Shown here piece by piece: positions 32,503 through 41,152 of a stretch of DNA of 64,000 nucleotides. The stretch spans positions 62,001-126,000 of the forward strand of contig CAKSNH010000003.1 of the NCBI GenBank assembly GCA_934476075.1. Direction: 5' to 3'. Each line of letters opens with the position of its first letter. The first letter of the stretch is position 1. The DNA comes from an uncultured Clostridia bacterium. Lineage in GTDB: Bacteria; Bacillota; Clostridia; UBA1381. The position numbers and the translations under genes are program-made. A model generated the notes under the pieces. It worked only from the letters and a program-made list of their open reading frames with translations. It had not been told where the DNA came from and did no database searches.

Positions 32503-32879
32503 ACTTGAAAAATGCAATACCTATCGAAGTGCTTGAAAGCGAATATCACGGCTGCAAATTTGCCGAACAATGCGATATGGACACAAGATATGACAGAGAA
32601 AAAGCAAGAGCAATACGTACTATTTGCGATTGGTTTAAAACACCGTCATATCAAGACCGATTAGCACATTGCGGATTTAAAACAGAAAAAGGCAAATGGA
32701 TATTGGTGTCAGAACCAACTAATGCAAACTATGTAGATATGGAATGTAGTAATTGCGGTTATACCGATTGTTTTGAAAGTGAAGAAACAGTTTATAAATA
32801 TTGTCCTGAATGTGGTATGAAAATGAACAAAGACGAAATAAATCAACCGAGTATAAGAACGGAAGATATTTTTGAATAA
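32493..32879 (+). CDS. Phage zinc-ribbon protein of unknown function
   Basis: A 128-aa protein. The N-terminal half is KNAIPIEVLESEYHGCKFAEQC with helices; the C-terminal half has a zinc ribbon (CSNCGYTDCF ... YKYCPECGMKM). AGGGGT before the ATG. One of several early genes in this prophage with a CPxCG tail. Confidence 0.65.
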   Translation: MELNLKNAIPIEVLESEYHGCKFAEQCDMDTRYDREKARAIRTICDWFKTPSYQDRLAHCGFKTEKGKWILVSEPTNANYVDMECSNCGYTDCFESEETVYKYCPECGMKMNKDEINQPSIRTEDIFE

Positions 32880-32893
32880 TCGGGGGTGAGGTA

Positions 32894-33169
32894 ATGACAG
32901 ATGAATTTAGAGGGTTGACAGAAGAACTAGCAAAGGGGTTAAATTTTCCCGAAAATGCGGTTATTATGGGTACGGCAATAAACAATGATGAAATCGAAAT
33001 GTACGATATAACTATTCATTTTTGGTCACAAAAATATTACCCTGTTGAATGTATAATAAAAAGTATAATTGAAAATTTTTTAAAACCGTTAGATGATGAT
33101 ACAGCTAAATATGCAAGAGATATGTTATTGGATATTATTGAACGTGATAGGCAAAGGCGAAATGACTAA
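32894..33169 (+). CDS. Small phage protein of unknown function
   Basis: A 91-aa acidic protein (TDEFRGLTEELAKGLNFPEN, DITIHFWSQKYYPVE, LDIIERDRQRRND). GGGGGTGAGG precedes the ATG. No family recognised. Confidence 0.55.
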   Translation: MTDEFRGLTEELAKGLNFPENAVIMGTAINNDEIEMYDITIHFWSQKYYPVECIIKSIIENFLKPLDDDTAKYARDMLLDIIERDRQRRND

Positions 33170-33269
33170 TACAGAATACATAAACGCTAAATATTTGGCT
33201 TGCGGCGGCAACGTTAAACTGCACCGTAGCAATAATGTAGGGAGCGGAAATTATGTTACAACTTCTTGA
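33162..33269 (+). CDS. Possible 35-aa phage peptide
   Basis: ATG 33162 overlaps the end of the preceding gene and the start of the methyltransferase gene in another frame (MTNTEYINAKYLACGGNVKL...). It contains no recognisable domain. Overlapping position is compatible with coupling, but a chance ORF is as likely. Confidence 0.3.
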   Translation: MTNTEYINAKYLACGGNVKLHRSNNVGSGNYVTTS

Positions 33270-34215
33270 ATTATTCGGCGGAATAGGTTCGCCAAGATGT
33301 GCATTAAGGAATATAGGAATACCAGTAAAAGCTATTGATTATGTGGAGATAGACGAAAAGGCGGTAAGGTCATACAACGCAATGTTTGCGGAAGAATTGG
33401 AGTACAAAACACAATCAGTGGTAGGCTGGAACCTTAAACCAGATATTTTGATACATGGCAGTCCTTGTCAAGACATGAGCATCGCCGGGCATCAAGGAAA
33501 AGCGACTGCGGAAACCGGGAGGATAAACAGAGGAAAAGGAGCAGATAAAGGAAGTGGCACACAGTCAAGTCTGATGTGGGAAACGATACATATTATACAG
33601 CAAATGGGAATGTGGAAACCACGAATTGTTATTTGGGAAAATGTAAAGAATGTCCGTAGTAAATACATGGTTCACAATCATAACAAATATATGTTTGAAT
33701 TGTCGGAAATGGGATATACAAGCAGTTTTGCGTTATTAGATGCAAGGGACTTTGGATTGCCGCAAGCAAGACAAAGATATTTTACGGTATCAATATTAGG
33801 TAATGAAAAGTTTGATTTTTCTGAATTGGAACATACACCAATGAGAAATATTAAAGATTTTTTAGAAGATAATACAGCTGTTTCAGATGAATATTTAGTA
33901 ACACAGCCGAGCGTATATAATGCCATAGGTAAAACAGGAATAAAACGTGCGACAATTATTCAAGATTGTGCATACACAATAACAACCCGACAAGACAGGA
34001 CACCGGCACAAGTTATAGATTGCGGGAATGGGCGGTACAGATATTTAACAGAACGAGAATGTTGGAGATTGCAGGGATATAGTGATGCAGACTTCGATGC
34101 AGCTTTATCTGTAACAAAGAAAAACGGAAGATACAGAATGCCGTTATACAAACAAGCCGGAAACAGTATCCCTGTACCGATATTTGAAAACATATTTAAA
34201 AAATTATTTTTATAA
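33253..34215 (+). CDS. Phage DNA (cytosine-5-)-methyltransferase
   Basis: A 320-aa C5 methyltransferase with all key motifs: LELFGGIGSPRCAL (SAM binding), GSPCQDMS (catalytic Cys in PCQ), IWENVKN (ENV), QARQRYFTVS (QxRxR) and the C-terminal AGNSIPVPIFENIFKKL. The short target-recognition region is normal for phage orphan enzymes. No restriction enzyme gene is near, so protection from host restriction is the likely role. Confidence 0.93.
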   Translation: MLQLLELFGGIGSPRCALRNIGIPVKAIDYVEIDEKAVRSYNAMFAEELEYKTQSVVGWNLKPDILIHGSPCQDMSIAGHQGKATAETGRINRGKGADKGSGTQSSLMWETIHIIQQMGMWKPRIVIWENVKNVRSKYMVHNHNKYMFELSEMGYTSSFALLDARDFGLPQARQRYFTVSILGNEKFDFSELEHTPMRNIKDFLEDNTAVSDEYLVTQPSVYNAIGKTGIKRATIIQDCAYTITTRQDRTPAQVIDCGNGRYRYLTERECWRLQGYSDADFDAALSVTKKNGRYRMPLYKQAGNSIPVPIFENIFKKLFL

Positions 34216-34232
34216 AACGGGAGGACTAAACA

Positions 34233-34826
34233 ATGACAGGATATGAAAGAGTAAATGAAGATGAGGCATATTTTTACGACGATTGTGTAGGTTGTATACA
34301 CAAAGACTTTGAAGATAATGATGATTTTAATAACGATTTATATGCCAATGCAAATTATTACAGCGATGAAACAGTTGCAGAAAACAACGCAAGAGCTGAC
34401 AAACTTATGCGACAATTAAGACGTTTTGCCGTTGAACATAATGAGTGTGTGTCGGATTGGGGTAATGAAGAACAAACTAAATGTAATATTTTTTATAATT
34501 ATGAATATGAGTGTCTCAATATTGGTTATCATTATTGCACTAAAAATTTTGGACAAATATATTTTTCATCAGACGAAATAGCAGAAAAAGCTATTGAAGA
34601 ATTTGAAGATGAGTTAATTTGGTATTTTACCGAATATCAAGACCATTTTGTCGACGATGGCAAAAAGGTAAAAGAAAAATGCGGTTGTGAATTATGCTGT
34701 GATGACAATTTATCAAATATTGGTATACGAGATAATCAAATAGGTATATGGTTAGGCGGCAATAAGCCGAGTGATGAAGAAAGATTAAAGTATTGCCCGA
34801 AGTGCGGCAGAGAATTGGAGAACTAA
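34233..34826 (+). CDS. Phage protein of unknown function with C-terminal zinc ribbon
   Basis: A 197-aa acidic protein (start YERVNEDEAYFYDDCVGCIHKD) with many Cys and a final zinc ribbon (CGCELCCDDN ... YCPKCGRELEN). GGGAGG before the ATG. The tail also exists as the broken copy at 32182. Confidence 0.6.
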   Translation: MTGYERVNEDEAYFYDDCVGCIHKDFEDNDDFNNDLYANANYYSDETVAENNARADKLMRQLRRFAVEHNECVSDWGNEEQTKCNIFYNYEYECLNIGYHYCTKNFGQIYFSSDEIAEKAIEEFEDELIWYFTEYQDHFVDDGKKVKEKCGCELCCDDNLSNIGIRDNQIGIWLGGNKPSDEERLKYCPKCGRELEN

Positions 34827-34828
34827 CA

Positions 34829-35173
34829 ATGAACATAAAAATGTTAAACAACATTAAGTTAATCGTTTTGCACAACGGCAACGGTACGCAAATCCTCAAA
34901 GCAAGAGAAGAACTTGTCGAACTGCTCCAAGCATTGAGCAAAAACGATGCCGGTGATATTGCAGAGGAAATCGCAGACGTTGAAATTATGCTTGAACAGT
35001 TAAAATACATATATTCGTGTGCATCGCTAGTGGAACTTATCAAAAAATTAAAAGTAGCACGCACACTAAAAATCATGAACGGCGAATGTAGAGTACTCAA
35101 AGAAAACCGACCGCCGTACTGCGGAAAAGAGATACACGCTTGTGAAAAATGCAGAAAGGAGCGGAAAATATGA
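34829..35173 (+). CDS. MazG-like NTP pyrophosphohydrolase-type phage protein
   Basis: A 114-aa protein; the start at 34829 is three bases after the previous stop. REELVELLQAL with GDIAEEIADVEIMLEQL follows the ExxE...ExxD metal-binding helices of the all-alpha NTP pyrophosphatase family. C-terminal Cys-rich segment (PPYCGKEIHACEKCRKE). Nucleotide-pool sanitising or ppGpp effects are possible; the substrate is unknown. Confidence 0.65.
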   Translation: MNIKMLNNIKLIVLHNGNGTQILKAREELVELLQALSKNDAGDIAEEIADVEIMLEQLKYIYSCASLVELIKKLKVARTLKIMNGECRVLKENRPPYCGKEIHACEKCRKERKI

Positions 35174-35445
35174 CGAATTATGAAATACTTAAAAATGCAA
35201 GTGTTGAACTTATAGCGGAGTTTTTAGATGATATATTTGAAGATACTGCTGATAATGCAATCAGTAAATGGTTTCAAGAAGAATATTGTGACAAATGTCT
35301 GACAACAACTATTATAGGCTGTATTGAAAATCCGAATTTAGTAGGTCAGGAATGGTACGAATGTGAGTTTGAGGGGATTTGCCCACACTATAAAAATGAT
35401 AAGGATAAAATAATGTTATGGCTTGAAAGTGAGGCGGAAGAATGA
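35170..35445 (+). CDS. Small acidic Cys-containing phage protein
   Basis: A 91-aa protein, start 35170 (MTNYEILKNASVE) with AAAGGAG and a 4-base overlap with the preceding gene. It has six cysteines (EEYCDKC, CEFEGICP), possibly a metal site. No family recognised, but such small proteins are common in clostridial prophages. Confidence 0.6.
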   Translation: MTNYEILKNASVELIAEFLDDIFEDTADNAISKWFQEEYCDKCLTTTIIGCIENPNLVGQEWYECEFEGICPHYKNDKDKIMLWLESEAEE

Positions 35446-35522
35446 CTATATTAGATTTAAAGCCGATTATAACAGACATAATCGGAGCAGCGGTGGCTGA
35501 AAATAATACAGGAAAGGATTGA
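35442..35522 (+). CDS. Possible 26-aa phage peptide
   Basis: ATG overlaps the preceding stop (ATGA). Reads MTILDLKPIITDIIGAAVAE then NNTGKD: one amphipathic helix. Coupled translation is plausible. Confidence 0.3.
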   Translation: MTILDLKPIITDIIGAAVAENNTGKD

Positions 35523-35527
35523 TTTGA

Positions 35528-35662
35528 TTGAAGTACAAATTAAAGGGACACGAAAAAGCACACAGGGCGATATACGCAAATGATAGATTTATTGTTTTGA
35601 TGTACAACGGACTTTATCCGCTGAGCTTTTTTAGAAGTGACCTGATAAAAGTTAAGAGGTGA
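35528..35662 (+). CDS. Possible 44-aa basic phage peptide
   Basis: TTG start after AGGAAAGG; reads MKYKLKGHEKAHRAIYANDR... and ends FFRSDLIKVKR. Basic with a hydrophobic middle (FIVLMYNGLYPLSFF). It fills the gap before the recombinase gene in frame. Confidence 0.4.
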   Translation: MKYKLKGHEKAHRAIYANDRFIVLMYNGLYPLSFFRSDLIKVKR

Positions 35663-35666
35663 TATT

Positions 35667-36212
35667 ATGAATACGGTTGAGCCGATACGCAATCCCGATA
35701 CGGTTCATGCGATAGAACAATATTTATACAACAAAAATGAAAAGTATTACATAATGTTTATCACGGGGACATATTTGGGACTTCGTATAAACGAAGTATT
35801 GAAATTAAAAATCAAGGACGTGCGAAACCGACGTGAGAAAGTGTTCCGTCAATCCAAGACGGGCAAGGAATGTGCCGTTTCGTACAACAATAAATTAATT
35901 CGTGCGTTCAGAACATACTGCGAAAACAGGGACGATAATGAGGCACTTATTCCCAATCCGCACAATCCGTTTAAACCGATAAGCCGGCAACAGGCTTATC
36001 GTGTTTTGCGTGATGCGGGTATTCATTTCGGACTTGAAAACATCGGCACGCACACGCTCCGCAAAACGTGCGGATACCATTATTACAAACAGACCAAGGA
36101 TATTGCAACATTGCAGATTTGGTTTAACCACACGAGCATGGAGGAAACACTCCGCTACATCGGTGTGACCCGTGAGCGTGTTCAAAAAGCTATGCTTGAT
36201 TTTAAAATTTAA
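35667..36212 (+). CDS. Tyrosine recombinase, catalytic domain only
   Basis: A 181-aa phage-integrase-family protein. Catalytic residues visible: Arg in YLGLRINEVLKL, Lys in SKTGKE, HTLRKT (His-x-x-Arg), His in FNHTS and Tyr in LRYIGV. The N-terminal core-binding domain of full integrases is absent. It lies before the packaging genes, far from att, so it is not the prophage integrase (that is the serine enzyme). Stand-alone catalytic domains at this place occur in clostridial phages; dimer resolution or regulation are possible roles. Confidence 0.88.
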   Translation: MNTVEPIRNPDTVHAIEQYLYNKNEKYYIMFITGTYLGLRINEVLKLKIKDVRNRREKVFRQSKTGKECAVSYNNKLIRAFRTYCENRDDNEALIPNPHNPFKPISRQQAYRVLRDAGIHFGLENIGTHTLRKTCGYHYYKQTKDIATLQIWFNHTSMEETLRYIGVTRERVQKAMLDFKI

Positions 36213-36217
36213 GTACA

Positions 36218-36321
36218 ATGTTACATAAACGGTATGCGTAACATAGGGTAAAAAAGTTTTGGCACATATATTGGTAGGAAAATTTAAAGGGCGATGTTAC
36301 AAAACATAAGATATGTAACAT
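36218..36321. promoter_or_regulatory. Pair of ATGTTAC...GTAACAT dyads
   Basis: ATGTTAC-N13-GTAACAT at 36218-36244 and ATGTTAC-N14-GTAACAT at 36294-36321, 76 bp apart, directly after the recombinase gene. They could be operators of the late operon or binding sites of the recombinase. No good sigma-A promoter is visible between them. Confidence 0.55.
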
Positions 36322-36337
36322 GGAAAAGGGGTGTTTC

Positions 36338-36562
36338 ATGAATATAAAGGAACTCAAAGAATGGTTATGGTCTGCAAATAAATTGAACGGCGAAATCGAA
36401 GAACTTGACAAGGCTAGGCAAAAAGCCTTTTCCCTTGCGTGCGGAAAAAGAAACGGTATGGACAAACAAATTGCGGAGTATATCGACTATTCAAATGCCA
36501 TAGATGATAATATAAAAAAGCTTCTGATAGAAGCACCGCCTGCGGGCGGAGGAATAAGGTAG
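36338..36562 (+). pseudogene. N-terminal half of a DUF1492-type sigma-like phage regulator, cut by the 97-bp repeat
   Basis: 74 codons: MNIKELKEWLWSANKLNGEI, then helical residues typical of the N-terminal part of DUF1492 proteins up to AIDDNI; the last 16 codons (KKLLIEAPPAGGGIR) come from the inserted repeat. If bases 36515-36611 are removed the frame runs on into the sigma-region-4-like half at 36612. Confidence 0.7.
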
Positions 36563-36611
36563 CATTTTTGATTTTTCGTCATTGCGTTTTTACGCAATTT
36601 CCTACAAATTA
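36513..36611 (-). repeat. Copy D of the ~97-bp palindromic repeat, inserted within a gene
   Basis: In reverse orientation: starts (minus) TAATTTGTAGGAAATTGCG and ends CAGAAGCTTTTTTA. Hairpins: ATTGCG-TAAAAA-CGCAAT, CCGCC-CGCA-GGCGG, GCTTC-TATCA-GAAGC plus T6. It splits the DUF1492-type gene; both borders read TA (possible 2-bp target duplication) within a shared TAAAAAA. No terminal inverted repeats. Confidence 0.85.
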
Positions 36612-36824
36612 AAAAATCTGTTTGCCGCACAGACAAAAATTATAAATGCAGTCAAGCTATGCGACAATTCAATATATCGTTCAATCCTATTGGCAAGATA
36701 CATAAACGGCAGTACATTCGAGGAAATATCGGTTGATACGGGATATTGTTACAGGCAGGTAATCCGTCTGCATGGACAGGCTTTACAGCACCTTGCAAAA
36801 AAGATGTCCTTGAATGTCACATAG
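36582..36824 (+). pseudogene. C-terminal, sigma-70 region 4-like half of the split DUF1492-type regulator
   Basis: Open from a TTG inside the repeat; phage sequence starts at KNLFAAQTKIINAVK (36612). NSIYRSILLARYINGSTFEEI and GYCYRQVIRLHGQALQHL match the helix-turn-helix end of DUF1492/ArpU-like late regulators. Natural position: just before HNH and terminase genes. Without its N-terminal half it may be inactive, which could impair late gene activation. Confidence 0.7.
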
Positions 36825-36905
36825 AACATATGGTATTATGTCAGCGTGAAAAGAAATAACAGGTACTTGATAAAACATCAAGTGCCTTTTTTATTGGGAG
36901 GATTT

Positions 36906-37223
36906 ATGGCAAAGGATTTCGCAAAAGCGTTTTACAAATCAAAGCGGTGGCAAGCGTGCCGGCAAGCATACATTGCAAGCCGAGTACTTGTTGACGGCGG
37001 ATTGTGCGAGCTTTGCCGTGACAATCTCGGCTACATCGTACATCACAAAATAATGCTGACTGCGTTAAACATTGACAATCCCGACATTGCGTTAAATCAC
37101 TGCAATCTGCAATATGTGTGCAAGCAGTGCCATGACAGGTTAGAGGGTCACGGCGTCGGCACAAAAAAGAAATTGTCGGTTTGGTTTGACGAAAACGGTC
37201 AGCCGCTCCCCCCTCAAAAATAA
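36906..37223 (+). CDS. HNH endonuclease beside terminase
   Basis: A 105-aa protein, start 36906 after GGGAGG. CELC ... YIVHHKIMLTALNIDNPDIA ... NLQYVCKQCHDRLEGHG is the phage HNH motif with two CxxC zinc pairs. HNH proteins adjacent to terminase are needed for packaging-related DNA cutting in HK97-like phages. Confidence 0.9.
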   Translation: MAKDFAKAFYKSKRWQACRQAYIASRVLVDGGLCELCRDNLGYIVHHKIMLTALNIDNPDIALNHCNLQYVCKQCHDRLEGHGVGTKKKLSVWFDENGQPLPPQK

Positions 37224-37301
37224 AATTTTTTTTCGCCACGGGAACCGAGAAGGGCAGGTTGAATTTTACGCACGACATTTTGCATGAAAGGGGGTATCTG
37301 C

Positions 37302-37646
37302 ATGAATGAGGAAAGAGAAAAAGAAAGAAAACGTGATTTGTCCAAATATAAAAAGATTTTTCGGTTTTTGGACAATGACAAAAAAATATTCGCAGAAAAG
37401 CTATACACACAGCTTGCGTTCATGGACTGCACTCTCAAAGAACTCAAAGAGAGGATTGAAACCGAGGGAGCGGTCATTGAGTACACCAACGGCAACGGTT
37501 TTGACACCATAAGCGAAAATCCCGCACAGAAAAGTTACAACGCTATGATTAAAAATTACAATATCGTTTTAAAAACACTGATTGATTTAATTCCCGAAAA
37601 ACAAGGCGATGACGAACTTATCGAGTTCATCAAGGGCAGAAAATGA
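37302..37646 (+). CDS. terS: Terminase small subunit (P27 family-like)
   Basis: Recognises phage DNA for packaging. It is 114 aa, start 37302 after AAAGGGGG. Helical protein with DNDKKIFAEKLYTQLAFMDC and a conserved C-terminal ENPAQKSYNAMIKNYN as in P27-type small subunits. It overlaps the large subunit by 4 bp. Confidence 0.8.
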   Translation: MNEEREKERKRDLSKYKKIFRFLDNDKKIFAEKLYTQLAFMDCTLKELKERIETEGAVIEYTNGNGFDTISENPAQKSYNAMIKNYNIVLKTLIDLIPEKQGDDELIEFIKGRK

Positions 37647-39304
37647 CGGAATTTGAAAAGTATTTCACAGCTATTTTATCGGGCGATATTGTCGCCTGTG
37701 ACAAAATGAAACGGGTTAGTGAAATGCTGTTAGAACAGTTTTACAATCCCGATGAATTTCATTTTGACGGGGAAATCGCAAAAAGGCATATTGATTTTAT
37801 AGAGAAATTCTGCAAAATTCCAAGCGGTAAAATTCATACTCCGCTGAAACTGGAATTGTTCCAAAAGGCGAGATTGCAAGCGTTATACGGTTTTGTCGAT
37901 GACAACGATTTAAGGCAGTTCAACGAATGTCTGATAATTGAAGGCAGAAAAAACGGCAAGACCACCGAAACCGCCGCAATAGAAATTGATATGCTGATTA
38001 ATGACGGCGAGGGTTCACCGCAGATTTACAACATTGCGACTATGCTTGACCAAGCCAAACTCGGATTTAATGCGTGCCACAAGATGATAAAGCAATCGCC
38101 GCTATTATCCAAGCACATCAAAAAGCGTGCGTCGGATTTATATTTCAACCGCAATTTCGGATACATAAAAGCGTTGGCGAGCAACTCAAACAGTTTGGAC
38201 GGTTTGGACATACACTGTGCGGTGATTGACGAATTATCGGCGATAAAAAATCGTGATATTTACGATTTAATCAAGCAGGCGATGGGTGCGAGAAGTCAGC
38301 CGTTATTGTTTTGCATAACTACAAACGGATTTGTGCGAAACGGTATATTTGACAGCCAATACGAATATGCGTCAAACCTTTTAGAGGGGAAATTGTCACA
38401 GAAGAACAAGCGGTTTTTACCCTTTATTTACGAATTGGACGATATTTCCGAGTGGGACAAAGAGGAATGTTGGGTAAAAGCAAATCCCGCCCTTGGAACG
38501 GTGAAAAGTGCGGACTATCTTCGGCAAATGGTCAAAAAGGCAAAGGACGATGACAGTTTCAAGCCGACCGTACTGGTTAAGGATTTCAACATAAAGCAGA
38601 CGTCTGCAAGCCGTTGGTTAAGATATGAGGATTTGAACAACGAGGAACTTGTGCCCGATTACAATTTCCGCTATGCGATAGGCGGTTTTGATGCCGCCGA
38701 CAGTATCGACCTTAACGCTGCCACTGCCCTATTCATGAAACCGAATGACGATAAAATTTACCGCCGTTCGATGTATTGGATTCCGCAGAGTGTGATTGAT
38801 GAATCAGACAAAAGCGGTAATCGCAAGGAGCGTGACACCGCCCCGTACCGCCTATGGATTGAACAGGGATATATGCGGACGTATACGGGGAACAAGGTGG
38901 ACAAGAAAGTGTTTCTCGATTGGTTCTGCGAACTTCGGGACAATTACGATTTATATATTTCGTACATAGGCTATGACCCATGGCATATTGACGACAGCTT
39001 ACTTCGTGGATTTTGTCAAGAATTCGGACAGGCGGCAATGATACCCGTAAGGCAGGGTGTATTGACGTTAAGTCAGCCGATGAAAGACCTTAAAGCGGAC
39101 ATGACAAACAAGCGGATTGTGTATGACAACAACCCGATTGACAAATGGTGTCTGATGAATTTGGAGGTTAAAACCGACATCAACGGCAACATTCAGCCGA
39201 TAAAGGGCACTGACCAAACGCAGAGGATTGACGGAAGTATTGCGTTGATAAATGCGTACAAGGTGCTTATGGACAAGTATGACGAGTACACAAGTGTTAT
39301 CTAG
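37643..39304 (+). CDS. terL: Terminase large subunit
   Basis: Packaging ATPase and nuclease, 553 aa. ATPase: GRKNGKTTETAA (Walker A, ~residues 108-119) and HCAVIDELSAI (Walker B). Nuclease: AIGGFDAADSIDLNAA with its Asp, GYDPWHIDD. Family of HK97/P27-type large subunits. Confidence 0.95.
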   Translation: MTEFEKYFTAILSGDIVACDKMKRVSEMLLEQFYNPDEFHFDGEIAKRHIDFIEKFCKIPSGKIHTPLKLELFQKARLQALYGFVDDNDLRQFNECLIIEGRKNGKTTETAAIEIDMLINDGEGSPQIYNIATMLDQAKLGFNACHKMIKQSPLLSKHIKKRASDLYFNRNFGYIKALASNSNSLDGLDIHCAVIDELSAIKNRDIYDLIKQAMGARSQPLLFCITTNGFVRNGIFDSQYEYASNLLEGKLSQKNKRFLPFIYELDDISEWDKEECWVKANPALGTVKSADYLRQMVKKAKDDDSFKPTVLVKDFNIKQTSASRWLRYEDLNNEELVPDYNFRYAIGGFDAADSIDLNAATALFMKPNDDKIYRRSMYWIPQSVIDESDKSGNRKERDTAPYRLWIEQGYMRTYTGNKVDKKVFLDWFCELRDNYDLYISYIGYDPWHIDDSLLRGFCQEFGQAAMIPVRQGVLTLSQPMKDLKADMTNKRIVYDNNPIDKWCLMNLEVKTDINGNIQPIKGTDQTQRIDGSIALINAYKVLMDKYDEYTSVI

Positions 39305-39318
39305 AAAGGGGGGATAAT

Positions 39319-40479
39319 GTGAATATCTTTAAGAAAATTTTTAAAAATGTGGGACAGTCGGCAAGGTACAAAATGATTGTGGAAACGGGCAACGGATTAT
39401 ATGCGTGGAACGGGAAATTATATCAATCGGACATTGTAAGAGCGTGCATAAAGCCGAGAGCAAAGGCGGTCGGCAAGCTGATTGCAAAGCACATACGAAT
39501 TGCCGAAAACAACGGGCAACGGAAAATTGAAACAAATCCCCTGCCCTACATACGTTTTTTGCTCGAAGAACCAAATCCGTACATGACGTGTCAGGTTATG
39601 CAGGAGAAAATCGCAAATCAATTAGCGTTAAACAACAATGCGTTCGTTTTGATAATGCGTGACGATTTCGGTATGCCGTGCGAACTATATCCGATACCGT
39701 GCACGAGTGCGGAGTGCATATATAAAAACGGCGAATTGTACTTGAAATTTTATTTTTTAAACGGCAAAAATCTGACCGCACCGTATACCGAAATTATTCA
39801 TTTGCGTGACGATTTCTGCAACAACGATATTTTCGGCGACAATCCGGCAGAGGCTCTGACAAGCCTTATGAATGTGGTGTCAATTTTAGACCAAGGCTTG
39901 ATACGGGCAATCAAAAACAGCGGTGTTATACGCTGGCTTTTAAAATACGCCGCACCAATGCGTCCCGAAGATTTAAAGAAAAATGTAAAGAATTTTGCGG
40001 ACACATATTTGAACATCGAAAGCGATACCTTCGGAGCGGCGGGGGTTGACGGCAAGATTGCCGACGCCGAGAGGATTGAACCGAAAGACTATGTGCCCAA
40101 TGCGGCATTGATTGACCGCCAGACCGAAAGGATATATTCATTTTTCAACACAAACAGGAAAATCGTAAACAGTGAGTACACCGAAAATGATTGGATAAGC
40201 TACTACGAAAGCGTGGTAGAGCCGGTGGCGGTGCAGATGGCGAATGAGTACACACGAAAGTTATTTTCAAGACGTGAGCGTGGGTGCGGTAACAAGATTA
40301 TTTTTGAAAGCTCCAATCTGACATATGCAAGTATGCAGACAAAGCTAAGTCTTGTAAGTTTTGTGGACAGGGGTATCATGACCCCGAACGAGGTAAGAGA
40401 AATTTTGAACTATGCTCCGATTGACGGCGGAGATGTGCCGCTGTTAAGAAAAGATACGGGCACGCTGGGAGGTGAATGA
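39319..40479 (+). CDS. Phage portal protein (HK97 type)
   Basis: Dodecameric DNA gate, 386 aa. GTG start after GGGGGG. IVRACIKPRAKAVGKL, RFLLEEPNPYMTCQVMQEKI and the later WISYYESVVEPVAVQMANE fit the HK97 portal family. Located between TerL and the protease as usual. Confidence 0.9.
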   Translation: MNIFKKIFKNVGQSARYKMIVETGNGLYAWNGKLYQSDIVRACIKPRAKAVGKLIAKHIRIAENNGQRKIETNPLPYIRFLLEEPNPYMTCQVMQEKIANQLALNNNAFVLIMRDDFGMPCELYPIPCTSAECIYKNGELYLKFYFLNGKNLTAPYTEIIHLRDDFCNNDIFGDNPAEALTSLMNVVSILDQGLIRAIKNSGVIRWLLKYAAPMRPEDLKKNVKNFADTYLNIESDTFGAAGVDGKIADAERIEPKDYVPNAALIDRQTERIYSFFNTNRKIVNSEYTENDWISYYESVVEPVAVQMANEYTRKLFSRRERGCGNKIIFESSNLTYASMQTKLSLVSFVDRGIMTPNEVREILNYAPIDGGDVPLLRKDTGTLGGE

Positions 40480-40480
40480 T

Positions 40481-41152
40481 ATGCAGAAAATCAGCGTAAA
40501 AGGCGAGATTATCACGAATGACAACAAGTGGATTTATGACTATTTCGGCATGGACAGTACTTGTCCGAAAGATGTCGAAAGTCTGCTTGCAAAGGCGAAC
40601 GGCAGTGATGTTATCGTTGACATCAATTCGGGCGGCGGTGACATTTTTGCCGGCAGTGAGATATACACAATGCTCCGAAAATATTCGGGGAATGTGGAAA
40701 TTCATATTGTAGGCATTGCCGCCAGTGCCGCATCGGTAATTGCAATGGCGGGAAAATCGAAAATAAGTCCGACAGCATTGTTTATGATACACAATGTGTC
40801 AAGTTATGCAAGCGGTGACTGCAACGAGTTTGAGAAACAGGCGGATATTTTGAAAACCGCCAATCAGTCAATCGCAAATGCGTATATTGAAAAGACGGGG
40901 TTAAGCAATGAAAATCTGTTGCAGATGATGAACGCAGAAACGTGGCTGACGTCAAAACAGGCGGTCGAAAAGGGATTTGTTGACGAGGTATTGTTTGAAG
41001 ATAATATTTCACTGCGAAACGATTTCGGCGGTCTGAACAATACAGTAATAAGCAAGCTGAGAAATCTTATTCCGAAGAATAAATTCAATTCGGAACAGGA
41101 AAAATTAAAACTTTTGAAATTGAAGGGAGAATATCAACATGAAATTTTTTAA
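40481..41152 (+). CDS. ClpP-like head maturation protease
   Basis: A 223-aa S14-family protease; the start at 40481 has the right distance to GGGAGGTG. Ser nucleophile in IAASAASVIAMAG, His in MIHNVSSYASG, and INSGGGDIFAG substrate loop. Trims the capsid precursor. Overlaps the capsid gene by 14 bp. Confidence 0.93.
   Translation: MQKISVKGEIITNDNKWIYDYFGMDSTCPKDVESLLAKANGSDVIVDINSGGGDIFAGSEIYTMLRKYSGNVEIHIVGIAASAASVIAMAGKSKISPTALFMIHNVSSYASGDCNEFEKQADILKTANQSIANAYIEKTGLSNENLLQMMNAETWLTSKQAVEKGFVDEVLFEDNISLRNDFGGLNNTVISKLRNLIPKNKFNSEQEKLKLLKLKGEYQHEIF

Noticed and set aside
35667..36212. This tyrosine recombinase as the prophage integrase
   Set aside because: It lacks the core-binding domain, lies mid-prophage, and the att dyad is of serine-integrase type next to the serine recombinase gene.
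36582..36824. Independent short gene starting at a TTG in the repeat
   Set aside because: The start and first residues lie in the inserted 97-bp repeat; frame and content show it is the second half of the gene beginning at 36338.
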